A stretch of 32,609 nucleotides of DNA from Collinsella aerofaciens (GCF_028206795.1 NZ_JAQLFJ010000005.1:165624-198232), one strand, 5' to 3'; positions 15,351 through 23,971 are shown, numbered from the stretch's first letter. Numbers and translations: made by a program. Notes: generated from the sequence alone by a model not told the origin.

Positions 15351-15400
15351 AAAAGACGAGCGCTTCTTGCCGCCCAATTGGCAAGAAGCGCTCGTCTTTT
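15351..15400. terminator. Strong bidirectional terminator
   Basis: A perfect 21-bp stem, AAAAGACGAGCGCTTCTTGCC (15351-15371; first part AAAAGACGAGCG) with its complement at 15380-15400, flanked by A and T runs. It serves both the methyltransferase operon (rightward) and the sugar operon (leftward). Confidence 0.9.
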
Positions 15401-15432
15401 CTTAACGCGTTGTATGGCGGAGAGAGCGCAAG

Positions 15433-16317
15433 TTACGCGAGCGCCCTTCTTGCCAGCTCGGCCGCGCCAAGGATTCCCTGGTCGCCGCCGCAGCCCGGGG
15501 CGCAGATGTAGCTCTCTATGTCCTTAAGCTCGGCGGTCTGGATGTAGCCACCCAGATATTCGAGGGTCTTCTTGCGGACGATGCCGTAGAGCTGCTCCTG
15601 GTGCATCACGCCGCCGCCGAGGACGATACGGCGAGGCGAGTACATGAGCACGAGGTTCGCGCACATCTGCCCCAGATAATCCCCCTCGAGCGCCCACACC
15701 TCAGCGTTGTCCGCGAGCTCGGCCGCGGGCTTTCCCCAGCGCGCGGCGATGGCGGGGCCGGAGGCGAGGCCCTCGAGACAGCTCGCGTGGCTCGGGCAGA
15801 CGCAGCGTCCCTCCTCGGTGGGACGGGTCCTTACCAGCATGTGGCCGGCCTCGGGGTGCAGCATGCCGTGAAGGAGCCTGCCCGCGCACATGACGCCCGC
15901 GCCCACGCCGGTGCCGATGGTCACGTAGACGGCGTCCTCGAGCCCCTTGCAGCAGCCGAAGACTACTTCGCCGAGGCAGGCAACGTTCACGTCCGTGTCG
16001 TAGGTCACCGGAATCCCGAGGGCGTCGGCGAACGCGGCGCGAAGACCATAGCCTCGCCACGCGAGCTTGGGCGTCTGGAGGATGGAACCGTAGCGCTCAT
16101 CGTCGGGGTCGACGCAGGTCGGGCCGAAGGCGCCGATGCCCAACGCGTTCACATCGCGGGCGGTGAACCACTCGACCATCTGCGGGACGGTCTCGGCGGG
16201 CGTAAGCGTCGGGGTCTCCATACGGTCGAGAACCTCGCCGTCGCCGGACACCACGGCACAGACCATCTTGGTCCCGCCGGCCTCGAGGGCGCCGAGCCTC
16301 ATTTGCTTTTCGCTCAT
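15433..16317 (-). CDS. ROK-family sugar kinase (fructokinase-like)
   Basis: A 294-residue ROK kinase. It has the ATP-binding LGALEAGGTKMVCAV, DTDVNVACLGE, VTIGTGVGAGVM and the zinc site CVCPSHASCLEG with HPEAGHM just upstream. The overall form is closest to the ScrK/GmuE fructokinase branch, which phosphorylates fructose (or another free hexose) at the expense of ATP. AGGAGG precedes the start. It is the last gene of the leftward PTS operon, after the GH172 gene, and probably phosphorylates the non-PTS-phosphorylated sugar released on hydrolysis. Sugar specificity is inferred. Confidence 0.85.
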   Translation of the reverse strand: MSEKQMRLGALEAGGTKMVCAVVSGDGEVLDRMETPTLTPAETVPQMVEWFTARDVNALGIGAFGPTCVDPDDERYGSILQTPKLAWRGYGLRAAFADALGIPVTYDTDVNVACLGEVVFGCCKGLEDAVYVTIGTGVGAGVMCAGRLLHGMLHPEAGHMLVRTRPTEEGRCVCPSHASCLEGLASGPAIAARWGKPAAELADNAEVWALEGDYLGQMCANLVLMYSPRRIVLGGGVMHQEQLYGIVRKKTLEYLGGYIQTAELKDIESYICAPGCGGDQGILGAAELARRALA

Positions 16318-16396
16318 GTGATCCTCCTTACAAAGGGGCGCCCGCAGTCATGGTCAACCGCGGGCGCCCATAACGTTGGCTTGTTTCGAGGCGACC

Positions 16397-17521
16397 CTAC
16401 CTGGGCACGCGGTCCTGCCTTGCGGCAAACGGGGCGAGCACGGCGTGCGGCTCGCTTTGGTACCAGTAGGCGACGGTGGAGATGTCGTCCTCGCGCTCGT
16501 AGAGCTTGATGTCGTCGTTGCCGAGGTCCTGGAACGTCACGCGCAGGTCCTCCTTGAACGAGATCGGGTCGGGAAGGTGCCACCTGTAGAGGCCGTGCCT
16601 GGGCAGCGCGTCGTCGTTGGTCGCGAGCATCGGGTTCGGGTTCGGCTTGCCCGCGCTGAAGCGGTCGCGCGTGGCGTCGCGCGTCGAGCGGTACGGGTAG
16701 CCGGCGAACAGCGTGTTGAAGCACTGCGCCTCGGGCAGCGCATGGGGCGGCCTGTCGAGGAAGGCCCAGGCACCGCCGAAGTAGTCCTCGGCTCCCGTCG
16801 AGGTGACCGTGGGGAACTCCTCGTCGCCGTCGAGGAAGAACTTCATCTCACCCTCGCCCCACCAATAGCGCTCCAGGGCGCACAGGGCCATGTAGGTGCC
16901 GACGTAGTAGCCCTTACCGCGCACGCCGTCGAGCACGGTGTAGTCGACGCCCCTGCGGGTGCTGCGCTCGCGGTTAAAACGGGCGTGGAAGTACATGGCG
17001 TCGTCCGGCACGTCGGTGAGCGCGTAGTTGAACGTGTAGAAGATGTACTTAATGAACCCGGGGTGCTCGCTCGTAAGCGTGACCTTGGCGTGCTTCCTGA
17101 AAGGCATCTCGAAGTAGCAGTTCATGCCGCCCGTCGGGTTCACGCAGATGGGCATCGAGTTGACGATGGCGCGCTCACCGAAGCCGTTGCAGAAGAAGTC
17201 GCCGACAGGGCACTCGACCGAGGGGGTCTCCTCGTCGTCCCAGTAGAAGCGCAGCACGAGGTCGCGCATGACGAAGCTGCCGGCGGCGGTCTTGTCGGGG
17301 ACGGTCATCCAGATGTGGCGGATGATGCCGGGGCCCTCGATGTCCGCGAGCGTGATGGTCTCGCCGGACTCAAGGGGCACGCAGCACGAGCCCTTGCGGC
17401 CGACGCCGAGGTGGCTGGCCGACATGGCGGCACGGCCCTTCTCGCCCGTGATGTTCTCGGGGGTGATGGCGCGGCTTTCCTCACCGCCGTGCATCCACAC
17501 GTCCTTAAGGAACTCTCTCAT
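16397..17521 (-). CDS. GH172 (DUF2961) glycoside hydrolase, cytoplasmic
   Basis: A 374-residue DUF2961 protein. Known GH172 members include difructose dianhydride I synthase/hydrolase and D-arabinofuranosidases that act on alpha-fructofuranosyl or D-arabinofuranosyl links. Visible family motifs: IEGPGIIRHIWMTVPD, the double-jelly-roll core, and WWGEGEMKFFLDGD with TSTGAEDYFGG, placing candidate catalytic acids at Glu223 and Glu245. There is no signal peptide, so it should act on imported sugar. GAGGAGG precedes ATG, 12 bases after the EIIA stop. Pairing with a mannose-family PTS and a ROK kinase suggests use of a fructose- or arabinofuranose-containing disaccharide. Confidence 0.85.
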   Translation of the reverse strand: MREFLKDVWMHGGEESRAITPENITGEKGRAAMSASHLGVGRKGSCCVPLESGETITLADIEGPGIIRHIWMTVPDKTAAGSFVMRDLVLRFYWDDEETPSVECPVGDFFCNGFGERAIVNSMPICVNPTGGMNCYFEMPFRKHAKVTLTSEHPGFIKYIFYTFNYALTDVPDDAMYFHARFNRERSTRRGVDYTVLDGVRGKGYYVGTYMALCALERYWWGEGEMKFFLDGDEEFPTVTSTGAEDYFGGAWAFLDRPPHALPEAQCFNTLFAGYPYRSTRDATRDRFSAGKPNPNPMLATNDDALPRHGLYRWHLPDPISFKEDLRVTFQDLGNDDIKLYEREDDISTVAYWYQSEPHAVLAPFAARQDRVPR

Positions 17522-17533
17522 CGTCGACCTCCT

Positions 17534-17932
17534 CTATTCGTCGTCTTCGCACTCGGCGGAACTGGCACCGTTCACGTAGACGATCTGCTGGCGCGCCTCG
17601 TCGACGAGGGCGTCGAAGTCGAGTTTCTCGTCGGGGCGCGCGAGCGCGACCGTCATGGCGAGCGGGAGGTTGACACCCGCGATCACGTGGATCCGGTCGG
17701 AGGCGAAGCGGGAGAAGCGCTGGTTCACGCTGCCGCCGAGCGCGTCGGTAAGGACGACGACCTCGTCAGTGCCCGAAAGCGCCGCCTCGACCGCCGCGTC
17801 GAGCCCCTCGCCGTTGTCGTTCACGTAGGCGCACACGGCGTTGACGGCGTCGCTCTTACCCGTAAGGAACTCGAGGGTGTCCTTGAAGCCCTGGGCGAGA
17901 AGGGAATGGCTCGCCACAACTATCTTTCTCAT
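17534..17932 (-). CDS. PTS mannose/fructose/sorbose-family EIIA
   Basis: A 132-residue EIIA of the Man superfamily. MRKIVVASHSLLAQGFKDTL carries the phospho-accepting His9, followed by the conserved VVLTDALGGSVNQRF and VIAGVNLPLAM segments. It takes phosphate from HPr and passes it to EIIB. It is encoded after EIID and before GH172 in one leftward operon. EIIA and EIIB are separate proteins, as in LevD/LevE of fructose PTS systems. Confidence 0.9.
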   Translation of the reverse strand: MRKIVVASHSLLAQGFKDTLEFLTGKSDAVNAVCAYVNDNGEGLDAAVEAALSGTDEVVVLTDALGGSVNQRFSRFASDRIHVIAGVNLPLAMTVALARPDEKLDFDALVDEARQQIVYVNGASSAECEDDE

Positions 17933-17958
17933 TGATTCACCAATCTCTTGGGTCGAAG

Positions 17959-18792
17959 CTAGGCGAGGATGCCGGCGGCGGAGGCGACCATCGCGAGGAC
18001 GATCACCACGAGGATGAGGGCCGTCATGCTCGCGTTCTTCTTGGTAAGAAGGTAATACGCGCTTCCCGTGATGGCGGCGGGGATCATGGCAGGCAGGATC
18101 TTGTCGAGCAGCGGCTGAATCTCCATCGAGACGTCGCCGAAGCTGAAGCTAATCGGGCAGGTGACGCCGATGACCGAGGCGATGAGGCAGCCGACCACGG
18201 TGAGGCCGAGCACGGAGGCGGCGGCAGTGAGGTTGGGAAGCTTCTCGCTGAAGTCGGTGACGAGCTTCACGCCCTGCTTGTAGCCGAACTCGAGGGCGTG
18301 CATGCGGACCCAGAAGATGGCCAGGATGAGCGCGAACCAGATGCCGGCTCCCACGGGGTTGCCCTCGATGGCCATGTAGGCGGCGATGGAGCCCATGATG
18401 GTCGGGATCATGGTCATGAGCAGGGAGTCGCCGACGCCGGCGAGCGGTCCCATGGTGCCGATCTTCAGGTCTTGGACGGCGTCCGCCGCCGCTAGGCCGT
18501 CGCGTTCCTCCATGGCCACGCAGGCGCCAAGGATGATGGCGGCGAGCCAAGGCTGGGTGTTGTAGTAGCGGAAGTGGTTGTTGAGCGCTTGCTTATAGTC
18601 CTCGTCGTTCGTGTAGATCTTCCTCAGGACCGGCGAGAGGGCGTAGGCGACTGAGGCGCCCTGCTGGGTCTGGTAGTTGAAGGTGCACACGCTCATGAGC
18701 CAGCGCCAGTTCGCGTTGCGCAGGTCCTTCTTGGTGACCTTGTAGCCGGAGGGCTTGCCCTCGGCGACGGCGGTGATGTTCTCGTTTTCCAT
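17959..18792 (-). CDS. PTS mannose-family EIID membrane component
   Basis: A 277-residue protein. KKDLRNANWRWLMSVCTFNY is the EIID signature start, followed by FRYYNTQPWLAAIILGACVAMEE and IGTMGPLAGVGDSLLMTMIP. The C-terminal part holds membrane helices ending in VVIVLAMVASAAGILA. With EIIC it forms the sugar-translocating unit. It starts two bases after the EIIC stop, indicating tight coupling. Confidence 0.9.
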   Translation of the reverse strand: MENENITAVAEGKPSGYKVTKKDLRNANWRWLMSVCTFNYQTQQGASVAYALSPVLRKIYTNDEDYKQALNNHFRYYNTQPWLAAIILGACVAMEERDGLAAADAVQDLKIGTMGPLAGVGDSLLMTMIPTIMGSIAAYMAIEGNPVGAGIWFALILAIFWVRMHALEFGYKQGVKLVTDFSEKLPNLTAAASVLGLTVVGCLIASVIGVTCPISFSFGDVSMEIQPLLDKILPAMIPAAITGSAYYLLTKKNASMTALILVVIVLAMVASAAGILA

Positions 18793-18794
18793 GG

Positions 18795-19580
18795 TTACTC
18801 ATCCTCTCCGATGAAGGCGTCTGCGGAAGCGTGGGCGGCGAGCTCGGTGTCCCTCTCGGCACGCTGGTAGAACGCGATCGCGAGGGCAACGCCGACGATG
18901 GCGGCGCCGATGATGGGCACGTTCAGGAAGGCCGAGAGGAAGAAGCCGGCGAGCAGGTACTGGAAGTACTTGCCAGTGGGCATGTAACGCAGCAGCATCG
19001 CGATGCCGACGGCCGGGAGCATCTTGCCGGCGAGGGTGAGGCCGGAAAGGAACCACTGGGGCATAACCTCGAGGAGCCAGTTGACGGCGGGCTGGCCGAG
19101 GGTCACGGAGACAAAGACGGGCAGGGCGGCACACAGGCCGAAGAGCGCGGGGCAGACCCACAGGATGGCGTTCATCTGCTTGAACTTGCCCTCGTCGCAG
19201 AACTTCTGGGACTTCTCGACGACGAAGCCGTTGAGGATCTTGACGATGACGTCGAGCTGGATGCCGAGCATGCCGACCGGCAGGCCGATGGCGAGGCCCG
19301 TGTCGGAGCCCAGGGTCACGCCGTAGGCGGTGGCGATGATGGCCATCGTGCCGTAGTCGGGAATCGACGAGCCGCCGAAGCCCGCGACGCCGAGCTGCAT
19401 GAGCTGGATGGTGCCGCCGATGACGAGGCCGGTCTGCCAGTCGCCCATGACGACGCCGGTGATAAGGCCCCAGAAGACGGCATAGTTGACGAAGATCATC
19501 GGGATGCCGTAGTAGTCCACGTGCTTGATGAAGGCCAGCAGGGTCAAAAGGACGACCTGCAGGATAGTGAAGTTGACCAT
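18795..19580 (-). CDS. PTS mannose-family EIIC membrane component
   Basis: A 261-residue, strongly hydrophobic protein. LITGVVMGDWQTGLVIGGTI, LGVAGFGGSSIPDYGTMAI and GMLGIQLDVIVKILNGFV are EIIC (sorbose/mannose type) hallmarks. It forms the substrate channel with EIID. An RBS (AAGGAGGGATC) precedes its ATG, nine bases after the EIIB stop. Confidence 0.9.
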   Translation of the reverse strand: MVNFTILQVVLLTLLAFIKHVDYYGIPMIFVNYAVFWGLITGVVMGDWQTGLVIGGTIQLMQLGVAGFGGSSIPDYGTMAIIATAYGVTLGSDTGLAIGLPVGMLGIQLDVIVKILNGFVVEKSQKFCDEGKFKQMNAILWVCPALFGLCAALPVFVSVTLGQPAVNWLLEVMPQWFLSGLTLAGKMLPAVGIAMLLRYMPTGKYFQYLLAGFFLSAFLNVPIIGAAIVGVALAIAFYQRAERDTELAAHASADAFIGEDE

Positions 19581-19589
19581 GATCCCTCC

Positions 19590-20063
19590 TTAGATGAGGT
19601 CGGCGACGGAGACGGGCTTGTCGGCGGGCACGAACTGTGCCGTCACCTTGACGCCGCGGGCGATGAGCGCCTTGTAGCTCTGGACGTTCTCGGCGGAGGC
19701 ATAGGCGCGCTGGGTGAGCTGGACGCCGCCCTCCTTGACAAGAGAGCCGCCGACGATCAGCGACGGGAGCTCGATGCCCGACTCGACCAGGTGAAGGATC
19801 GTCTCGGGCTCCTTGGCGATGACAAAGACCTTCTCGCGGTCGTACTTGCCCGCCGCGAAGTTCTTGAGCGCGGTCTCCTCGGAGATGATCGAGACGGCCA
19901 TGCCCGCGGGGCGCGCCATCCTCATAGTGGACTTCAGGACCTCGTCGCCGGCGACCTTGTCGTCGATGACCATGACTCGGGTCGCGCCCGACACCGGGGC
20001 CCACTGCGTCACGATGATGCCGTGAAGCAGGCGATTGTCGATTCGTGCCATAACAACACTCAT
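19590..20063 (-). CDS. PTS mannose/sorbose-family EIIB
   Basis: A 157-residue EIIB. MSVVMARIDNRLLHGIIVTQ contains the phosphorylated His in LLHG, and VIDDKVAGDEVLKSTMRMA, LIVGGSLVKEGG and QLTQRAYASAEN follow the family pattern. I chose ATG 20063 because AGGAG lies six bases upstream; an internal ATG at 20051 is possible. It is the first structural gene after levR and receives phosphate from EIIA for transfer to the sugar. Confidence 0.9.
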   Translation of the reverse strand: MSVVMARIDNRLLHGIIVTQWAPVSGATRVMVIDDKVAGDEVLKSTMRMARPAGMAVSIISEETALKNFAAGKYDREKVFVIAKEPETILHLVESGIELPSLIVGGSLVKEGGVQLTQRAYASAENVQSYKALIARGVKVTAQFVPADKPVSVADLI

Positions 20064-20186
20064 GTTTGCTCCTATCAAATGAAGTTTTACGTTCGGTACT
20101 GCCTCGGCGCTATCCGGATTCGCGCCGGGCAAGGGGTTATCGGATTATTGAGGACGCGCGGTCAGCTTGCGGCGGCGCGGGGAAGG
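20064..20186 (-). promoter_or_regulatory. levR-EIIB intergenic region
   Basis: About 120 bases separate the regulator from the PTS genes. I looked for a sigma-54 -24/-12 promoter (TGGCAC-N5-TTGCA) and saw no good match. No clear sigma-70 boxes stand out either. The PTS genes may be read from here or through from levR. Confidence 0.3.
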
Positions 20187-22928
20187 TCACTCGTCGAGCA
20201 GGAGGTTCGAGGAGCCGAGGCGCTCTTCTCGCGCCGGGGCGGCGCTCACGCTGATGTAGTCGAAGACATATGCGATCTCGCTTACGGGAACCTCTACGCG
20301 ATAGCGCGTCGAGATACTCGAGAAGCTCTGCCTGAAGGACTCGATGAAATCGGCACGCTCCTCCTCGAAGCAGTCCTGGCCAACGTAGGTCTCAATGGGG
20401 TTTCTGGTAACAAGGCGCTCGACGAGACAGCAGAGGTGGACGTAGAGCCCAATGATGGCGTTGCTGCCGATCTTCTCGCCTGTCCTGCGCTGAAGCTCGT
20501 GCACGGCGCTCTCGATCTCGTGGAATAGCCGCTCCGGGTCGAGGATGGTGATGGAGCGGATGACGTTCTGCAGCGTCATGTTCGAGAGCAGCTTCTCGTG
20601 GAAAGAAGAGAGCTCGGAAGCGTCAAGCCACCTGCCGAACACGACATCGACCTTAGAGGCGGACGCCGTCGACATGATGTCCTCGAGGGCGACGAAGGGG
20701 ATGGAGGCGACCCCGGGGTCTCCCGTGCCGATGACGGCGCAGACGCGGTGCTCGGAGAAAACGGCGTCGTTCGACCCGTTCGCGACAAGCTGCTTGAAGG
20801 GCCTCGTGAGCAGGCGCGCGCCTATGGTGCGCGGGAGGCTCTGCGAGACGAGCTGGCGTATCCTCTCCGCGGCGTCGACCCCGGACTCGGAGCAGAAGAC
20901 GATGGCGTCCTCACGGTTGATGCGCTCGATCACCTTGCAGTGCGTCACGCACGCGGCGGTCGCATCGCCAAGAACCTCGGCGATGGACTTGCCGCCGAGC
21001 AGCCCGACCCCGATCTCGAGCGCAAGACCGGTAGAGACGTTGTTCACCACGCCGATAGTGGAGTCGGTAACGTTCTCGAGGGCCTTATAGGCCTCCTCCA
21101 AGGAGCCCATGTCGACGAGGAACACGACCCCGGTGCAGTAGGAATGGCGGTCGACGAGGCGCTGGAGCGGACCGACGATGTCCTTCAGCTGCTGGTCGTA
21201 GGGCATGTCGACCGCCTCGTACACATGCATGCCGAGCATACGGTTCGCCGCGTCGGCGATGCTCGTCGCCGTTGAGTAGCCGTGGGACAAGATGACGCAG
21301 AGCGTCCGAAGGGCCTTCGCGTCGCGAGACTCCGATGCGACGCACAGCGTCAGAAGCGTCTTCGTGAAGTGATCGAGCGAGATTCCCAGCGCCCCTTCCA
21401 CGTCTGCGGCGACCTGATCGGAGACGCTCGAGGCAAACGGTAATTCGGAGGTCACGGCACCGAGGAGATGGGAGATTTGCTCCGCACAGGCAGACTTTCG
21501 CTTAGCCAGGCCGATGCCCGGCCACAACTGCAGGCAAATCTCCTGGGCCAGCAGAAAAGCGACCTTCCTCGAAAGCTCGATGCCATAAGAAGAGCCTGCG
21601 TCGGCAAGGACCGCGCCCACGATGCGCTCGAAGGCGCGCGACCTCGAGGAGGTAACGCCGCGGCCGAAGATCAAGTGATCCTCAACGCCGCGCACAGCGG
21701 AGACAGCTTGCGAGACGAGCTCGGAGACAGAGAGCTCCCCGGCGCAGAATCGCTCATCGAGAGAGCACAGGGCATCGAGCGCCTGCTCGACCGGCCCTGT
21801 GCTCTCGGCGGCATCCAGGGACGCGTCGATCAGAACGCCATCGTCGGGCTGTTGATCGATCTGCGCGGAGGAGAGGAGCCCGCTGGGAAGAAGATACGGG
21901 CGAACGACGACGTAGTCGCCCTCGCGATTGAGGAACGCTTTGGCGCAGCAGTTCGTCACGCAGGCGCGCAAGCCGGCGATGTTATCGGAAAAGTCCGCGT
22001 TCACGAGGCAACGGTATGCGCCGCGGCTAATCTTCACATCAGAACCGATTCGGCACCCCTCGCTGCGCAGGAAGCTCAAGATGAGATCCTCGCGCTCCTC
22101 GGGGGTCCGCTCCTTGAGTGAGGGGACGCGGGCACAGATGGGCATTTTGCTGTAGGCCGAGGAAACCTTCAGGTCATCGGCGGAAAGCGTCGTCGAAAGA
22201 ACGAGGCGAGCGCGCGGCGCATCCTGGGAGGCATCGAGCCCGAGGGCCGTCGCAAGGCAGTGCTCCATCGCAGAGGGAGAGAGTGCCTCGATGCCGTTGA
22301 CAAAAACCACACCCCCGCGCGATTTCGCGATCGACTCGTCAAGAAGCCCGTTGAACGAGGCGGCGTCCGGGACCCCGGCGCAGTCGATGCGCACATAGGA
22401 GGAGTCGCGGGACAGCAAGCCCTGGTTCTTGCCGTACTCGTACACAAGACGAGAAAGGAAAGACTTGCCGACACCCACGCCGCCGCTCAAGAGGATGGGC
22501 AGGCCAAACGGAGGGTACTGAACCGCAGCCTTGCACTGCTCGACAACGGAGCTGAGGCTCAGGTCAAAGCCCACGGCACGCGCGAAGTCACGGTGATCGG
22601 CGATTCCCGTCGCCTGGATGAGGTCGGCGAGCGAGGCGTACTCGCTTGCAGAGAGCTTTACCTGAAAACGCTTCTGGAACGCGCGGCGATGAAAATAACG
22701 GACAGGCCTGCCCGCCACCTTAACCACAAGGCCGGCGCGAACAAGGTCGTTGAGGTACTGGCTCGCCAGACTCCTGGAGATGATGAGCGTCTCGGCGATG
22801 TCGGAGGTGGACAGACGGGCAAGGTCGTCGAGCGAGACGGCAGAGGTGAGGGCCTCGAGATGCTCGAGAATCCTGTCCCTCATGTCGACGGGCTTCTTTG
22901 CCAAGCTGTCCTGTGCGGTCTTGTCCAT
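20187..22928 (-). CDS. LevR-like PTS operon regulator with degenerate AAA domain
   Basis: A 913-residue regulator. Residues about 15-85 form a winged helix (LSTSDIAETLIISRSLASQYLND). About 120-345 is an AAA domain with Walker A SGGVGVGKS at 148-156. About 540-690 is an EIIA-Man-like domain with a candidate phospho-His at 549 (VILSHGYSTATS). PRD-like helical segments lie around 385-500 and at the C-terminus (YVHLCCLVERL region). This is the LevR/ManR plan, in which PTS phosphorylation tells the regulator whether sugar is present. The GAFTGA loop needed to contact sigma-54 is not seen, and the Walker B region reads VVFVNGIEAL, with Asn where Asp is normal. It is thus unlikely to be a classical sigma-54 activator. 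AAGGAGG precedes the start. Confidence 0.8.
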   Translation of the reverse strand: MDKTAQDSLAKKPVDMRDRILEHLEALTSAVSLDDLARLSTSDIAETLIISRSLASQYLNDLVRAGLVVKVAGRPVRYFHRRAFQKRFQVKLSASEYASLADLIQATGIADHRDFARAVGFDLSLSSVVEQCKAAVQYPPFGLPILLSGGVGVGKSFLSRLVYEYGKNQGLLSRDSSYVRIDCAGVPDAASFNGLLDESIAKSRGGVVFVNGIEALSPSAMEHCLATALGLDASQDAPRARLVLSTTLSADDLKVSSAYSKMPICARVPSLKERTPEEREDLILSFLRSEGCRIGSDVKISRGAYRCLVNADFSDNIAGLRACVTNCCAKAFLNREGDYVVVRPYLLPSGLLSSAQIDQQPDDGVLIDASLDAAESTGPVEQALDALCSLDERFCAGELSVSELVSQAVSAVRGVEDHLIFGRGVTSSRSRAFERIVGAVLADAGSSYGIELSRKVAFLLAQEICLQLWPGIGLAKRKSACAEQISHLLGAVTSELPFASSVSDQVAADVEGALGISLDHFTKTLLTLCVASESRDAKALRTLCVILSHGYSTATSIADAANRMLGMHVYEAVDMPYDQQLKDIVGPLQRLVDRHSYCTGVVFLVDMGSLEEAYKALENVTDSTIGVVNNVSTGLALEIGVGLLGGKSIAEVLGDATAACVTHCKVIERINREDAIVFCSESGVDAAERIRQLVSQSLPRTIGARLLTRPFKQLVANGSNDAVFSEHRVCAVIGTGDPGVASIPFVALEDIMSTASASKVDVVFGRWLDASELSSFHEKLLSNMTLQNVIRSITILDPERLFHEIESAVHELQRRTGEKIGSNAIIGLYVHLCCLVERLVTRNPIETYVGQDCFEEERADFIESFRQSFSSISTRYRVEVPVSEIAYVFDYISVSAAPAREERLGSSNLLLDE

Positions 22929-22936
22929 GACTTCTT

Positions 22937-22961
22937 ACCTCCTTGTACAAGGAGTATAAGG
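22937..22961 (-). promoter_or_regulatory. Palindrome over the levR RBS and transcription start
   Basis: CTCCTTGTACAAGGAG (22939-22954) is a perfect 16-bp palindrome. On the minus strand its second half supplies the AAGGAGG RBS of levR, and a TATACT -10-like box lies just upstream. It could be an operator for a repressor, or a small RNA hairpin limiting translation. Confidence 0.5.
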
Positions 22962-23056
22962 GGAACACAGAGAACGGAAGGGGGCGCGTGGGGGAATCAA
23001 CAGCCCCGAGGAGAAGTTCACCACTTGAGGGGCAGAAAACAACGGCCATTGAACAT

Positions 23057-23209
23057 TCAGGGCCGACGCTCAACACTTCGGCTCGACACTTCGCTTTGGA
23101 AAGGGCCCTGCGCGATGGTACAGCCCTCCATCTCGCAGCACAGGTCGCCGAAGGTCGCGAGGATGCGCTCCTTCTGTTCCGTGGGCGAGACGGCTCGGTG
23201 GGCAAGGTC
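23057..23209 (-). pseudogene. MTA/SAH nucleosidase-like fragment
   Basis: The minus-strand frame reads SPTEQKERILATFGDLCCEM then EGCTIAQ, matching the core of 5'-methylthioadenosine/S-adenosylhomocysteine nucleosidases (family: EMEGAAIAQ). Sequence before and after is out of register, with a stop just upstream. Only about 35 codons are recognisable. It is debris from a purine nucleosidase gene upstream of levR. Confidence 0.55.
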
Positions 23210-23246
23210 CTCTCAAAAGGAGTCGTTCGACGCCGCAAGACCTCGA

Positions 23247-23413
23247 TGACCGACTACTGCCTCGAGCAAGTGGCGGATTACCTCTGCACCATCGAACTTG
23301 CCTTGGTCAAGTGCGAAGCCAAGGAGAACGGTGAGACGTACAACAAGTTCTTCGGAGGTATAGGCTCTTTCAAGAGGAACTGGCTCAAGCAAGCCCGCAG
23401 CAAGCGGATATAG
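23247..23413 (+). other. Short ORF of doubtful reality
   Basis: A 55-codon stretch from an ATG reads MTDYCLEQVADYLCTIELAL and onwards, with protein-like composition rich in Lys and Glu. No RBS is visible close to the ATG and I recognise no family. It may be a fragment of a larger lost gene. Confidence 0.2.
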
Positions 23414-23618
23414 CTGGTCTCGCGGTTTCGCAAGGAACGGTCAGTTCCCCTCTGGCGAGGAACCCCGGGCGACGTGCTTCGAGCAGCGGAAGCTGAAGCG
23501 CAAGCAGAAGCAGCGCGGGCATTGATCGGTGCCGACATGGGCCCAGACGTGAACAGTGCTACGTCCCCTGTTCACGGGGCGCGAAACCGCAAAGGTTGCA
23601 CAGAGGTTGCAAAATAAG

Positions 23619-23652
23619 AAGCCCCCGACCTGTTTTCGCAGGTCAGAGGCTT
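23619..23652. terminator. Stem-loop terminator
   Basis: AAGCCCCCGACCTG and CAGGTCAGAGGCTT pair with two mismatches around TTTTCG. On the minus strand it follows attachment-like core B, as a terminator would follow a gene end. Confidence 0.65.
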
Positions 23653-23671
23653 GAAATCAACGAATATCGTT

Positions 23672-23682
23672 TATTCCCACTC
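23672..23682 (-). other. Candidate attachment core B (guaA 3'-end-like)
   Basis: Minus strand GAGTGGGAATA in a frame reading TTEWE-stop. Identical to core A at 12933, 10.7 kb away, same orientation. The bases upstream do not encode GuaA, as expected where only the short core was duplicated by integration. Confidence 0.45.
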
Positions 23683-23689
23683 GGTGGTT

Positions 23690-23971
23690 ATAGTTTTGCC
23701 GTCTCGTCACTCCAGTTGCACCCAGTTTTCGGCGGCATCTCGAAGTGAGTGCCGCTGAATGACGCGACGTCGCGTTTCATCGGCTTCGGGGACAAAAGCT
23801 GGGACAACTTCAAAAACCATTTTCAAACTCAGAGTATTGAGTTTTTATTTTTGTCCCAAGGGGCACGGAGAGCCGCCTTTGGAGGCTCGATATCGCCGAA
23901 AAACGCCCGTTTTGAAACTCAACCGCCTTTGAGCCTGCAAACCACCAGCTTCAACAGTAAGTGAGTCGACG
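23690..23971. other. A/T-rich intergenic region
   Basis: No supported gene. A small stem (AAACTCA / TGAGTTT near 23826-23845) and T-runs are present, in clear contrast to the GC-rich PTS operon. Confidence 0.4.

Noticed and set aside
16376..17935. Plus-strand open frame of 519 codons opposite GH172 and EIIA
   Set aside because: Rich in Val, Glu, Arg and His as expected from the antisense of a high-GC gene; the minus-strand genes have clear domains and ribosome-binding sites.
18831..20528. Long plus-strand open frame (565 codons) opposite the PTS genes
   Set aside because: It is antisense to EIIC, EIIB and part of levR, with a repetitive Asp/Glu/Gly/Ala-rich composition typical of a GC-rich shadow frame, and has no family likeness.
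22943..23413. 156-codon plus-strand frame over the levR upstream region as a gene
   Set aside because: Its first half is antisense to the nucleosidase remnant and its start lies in the levR promoter palindrome; only the last 55 codons look protein-like.
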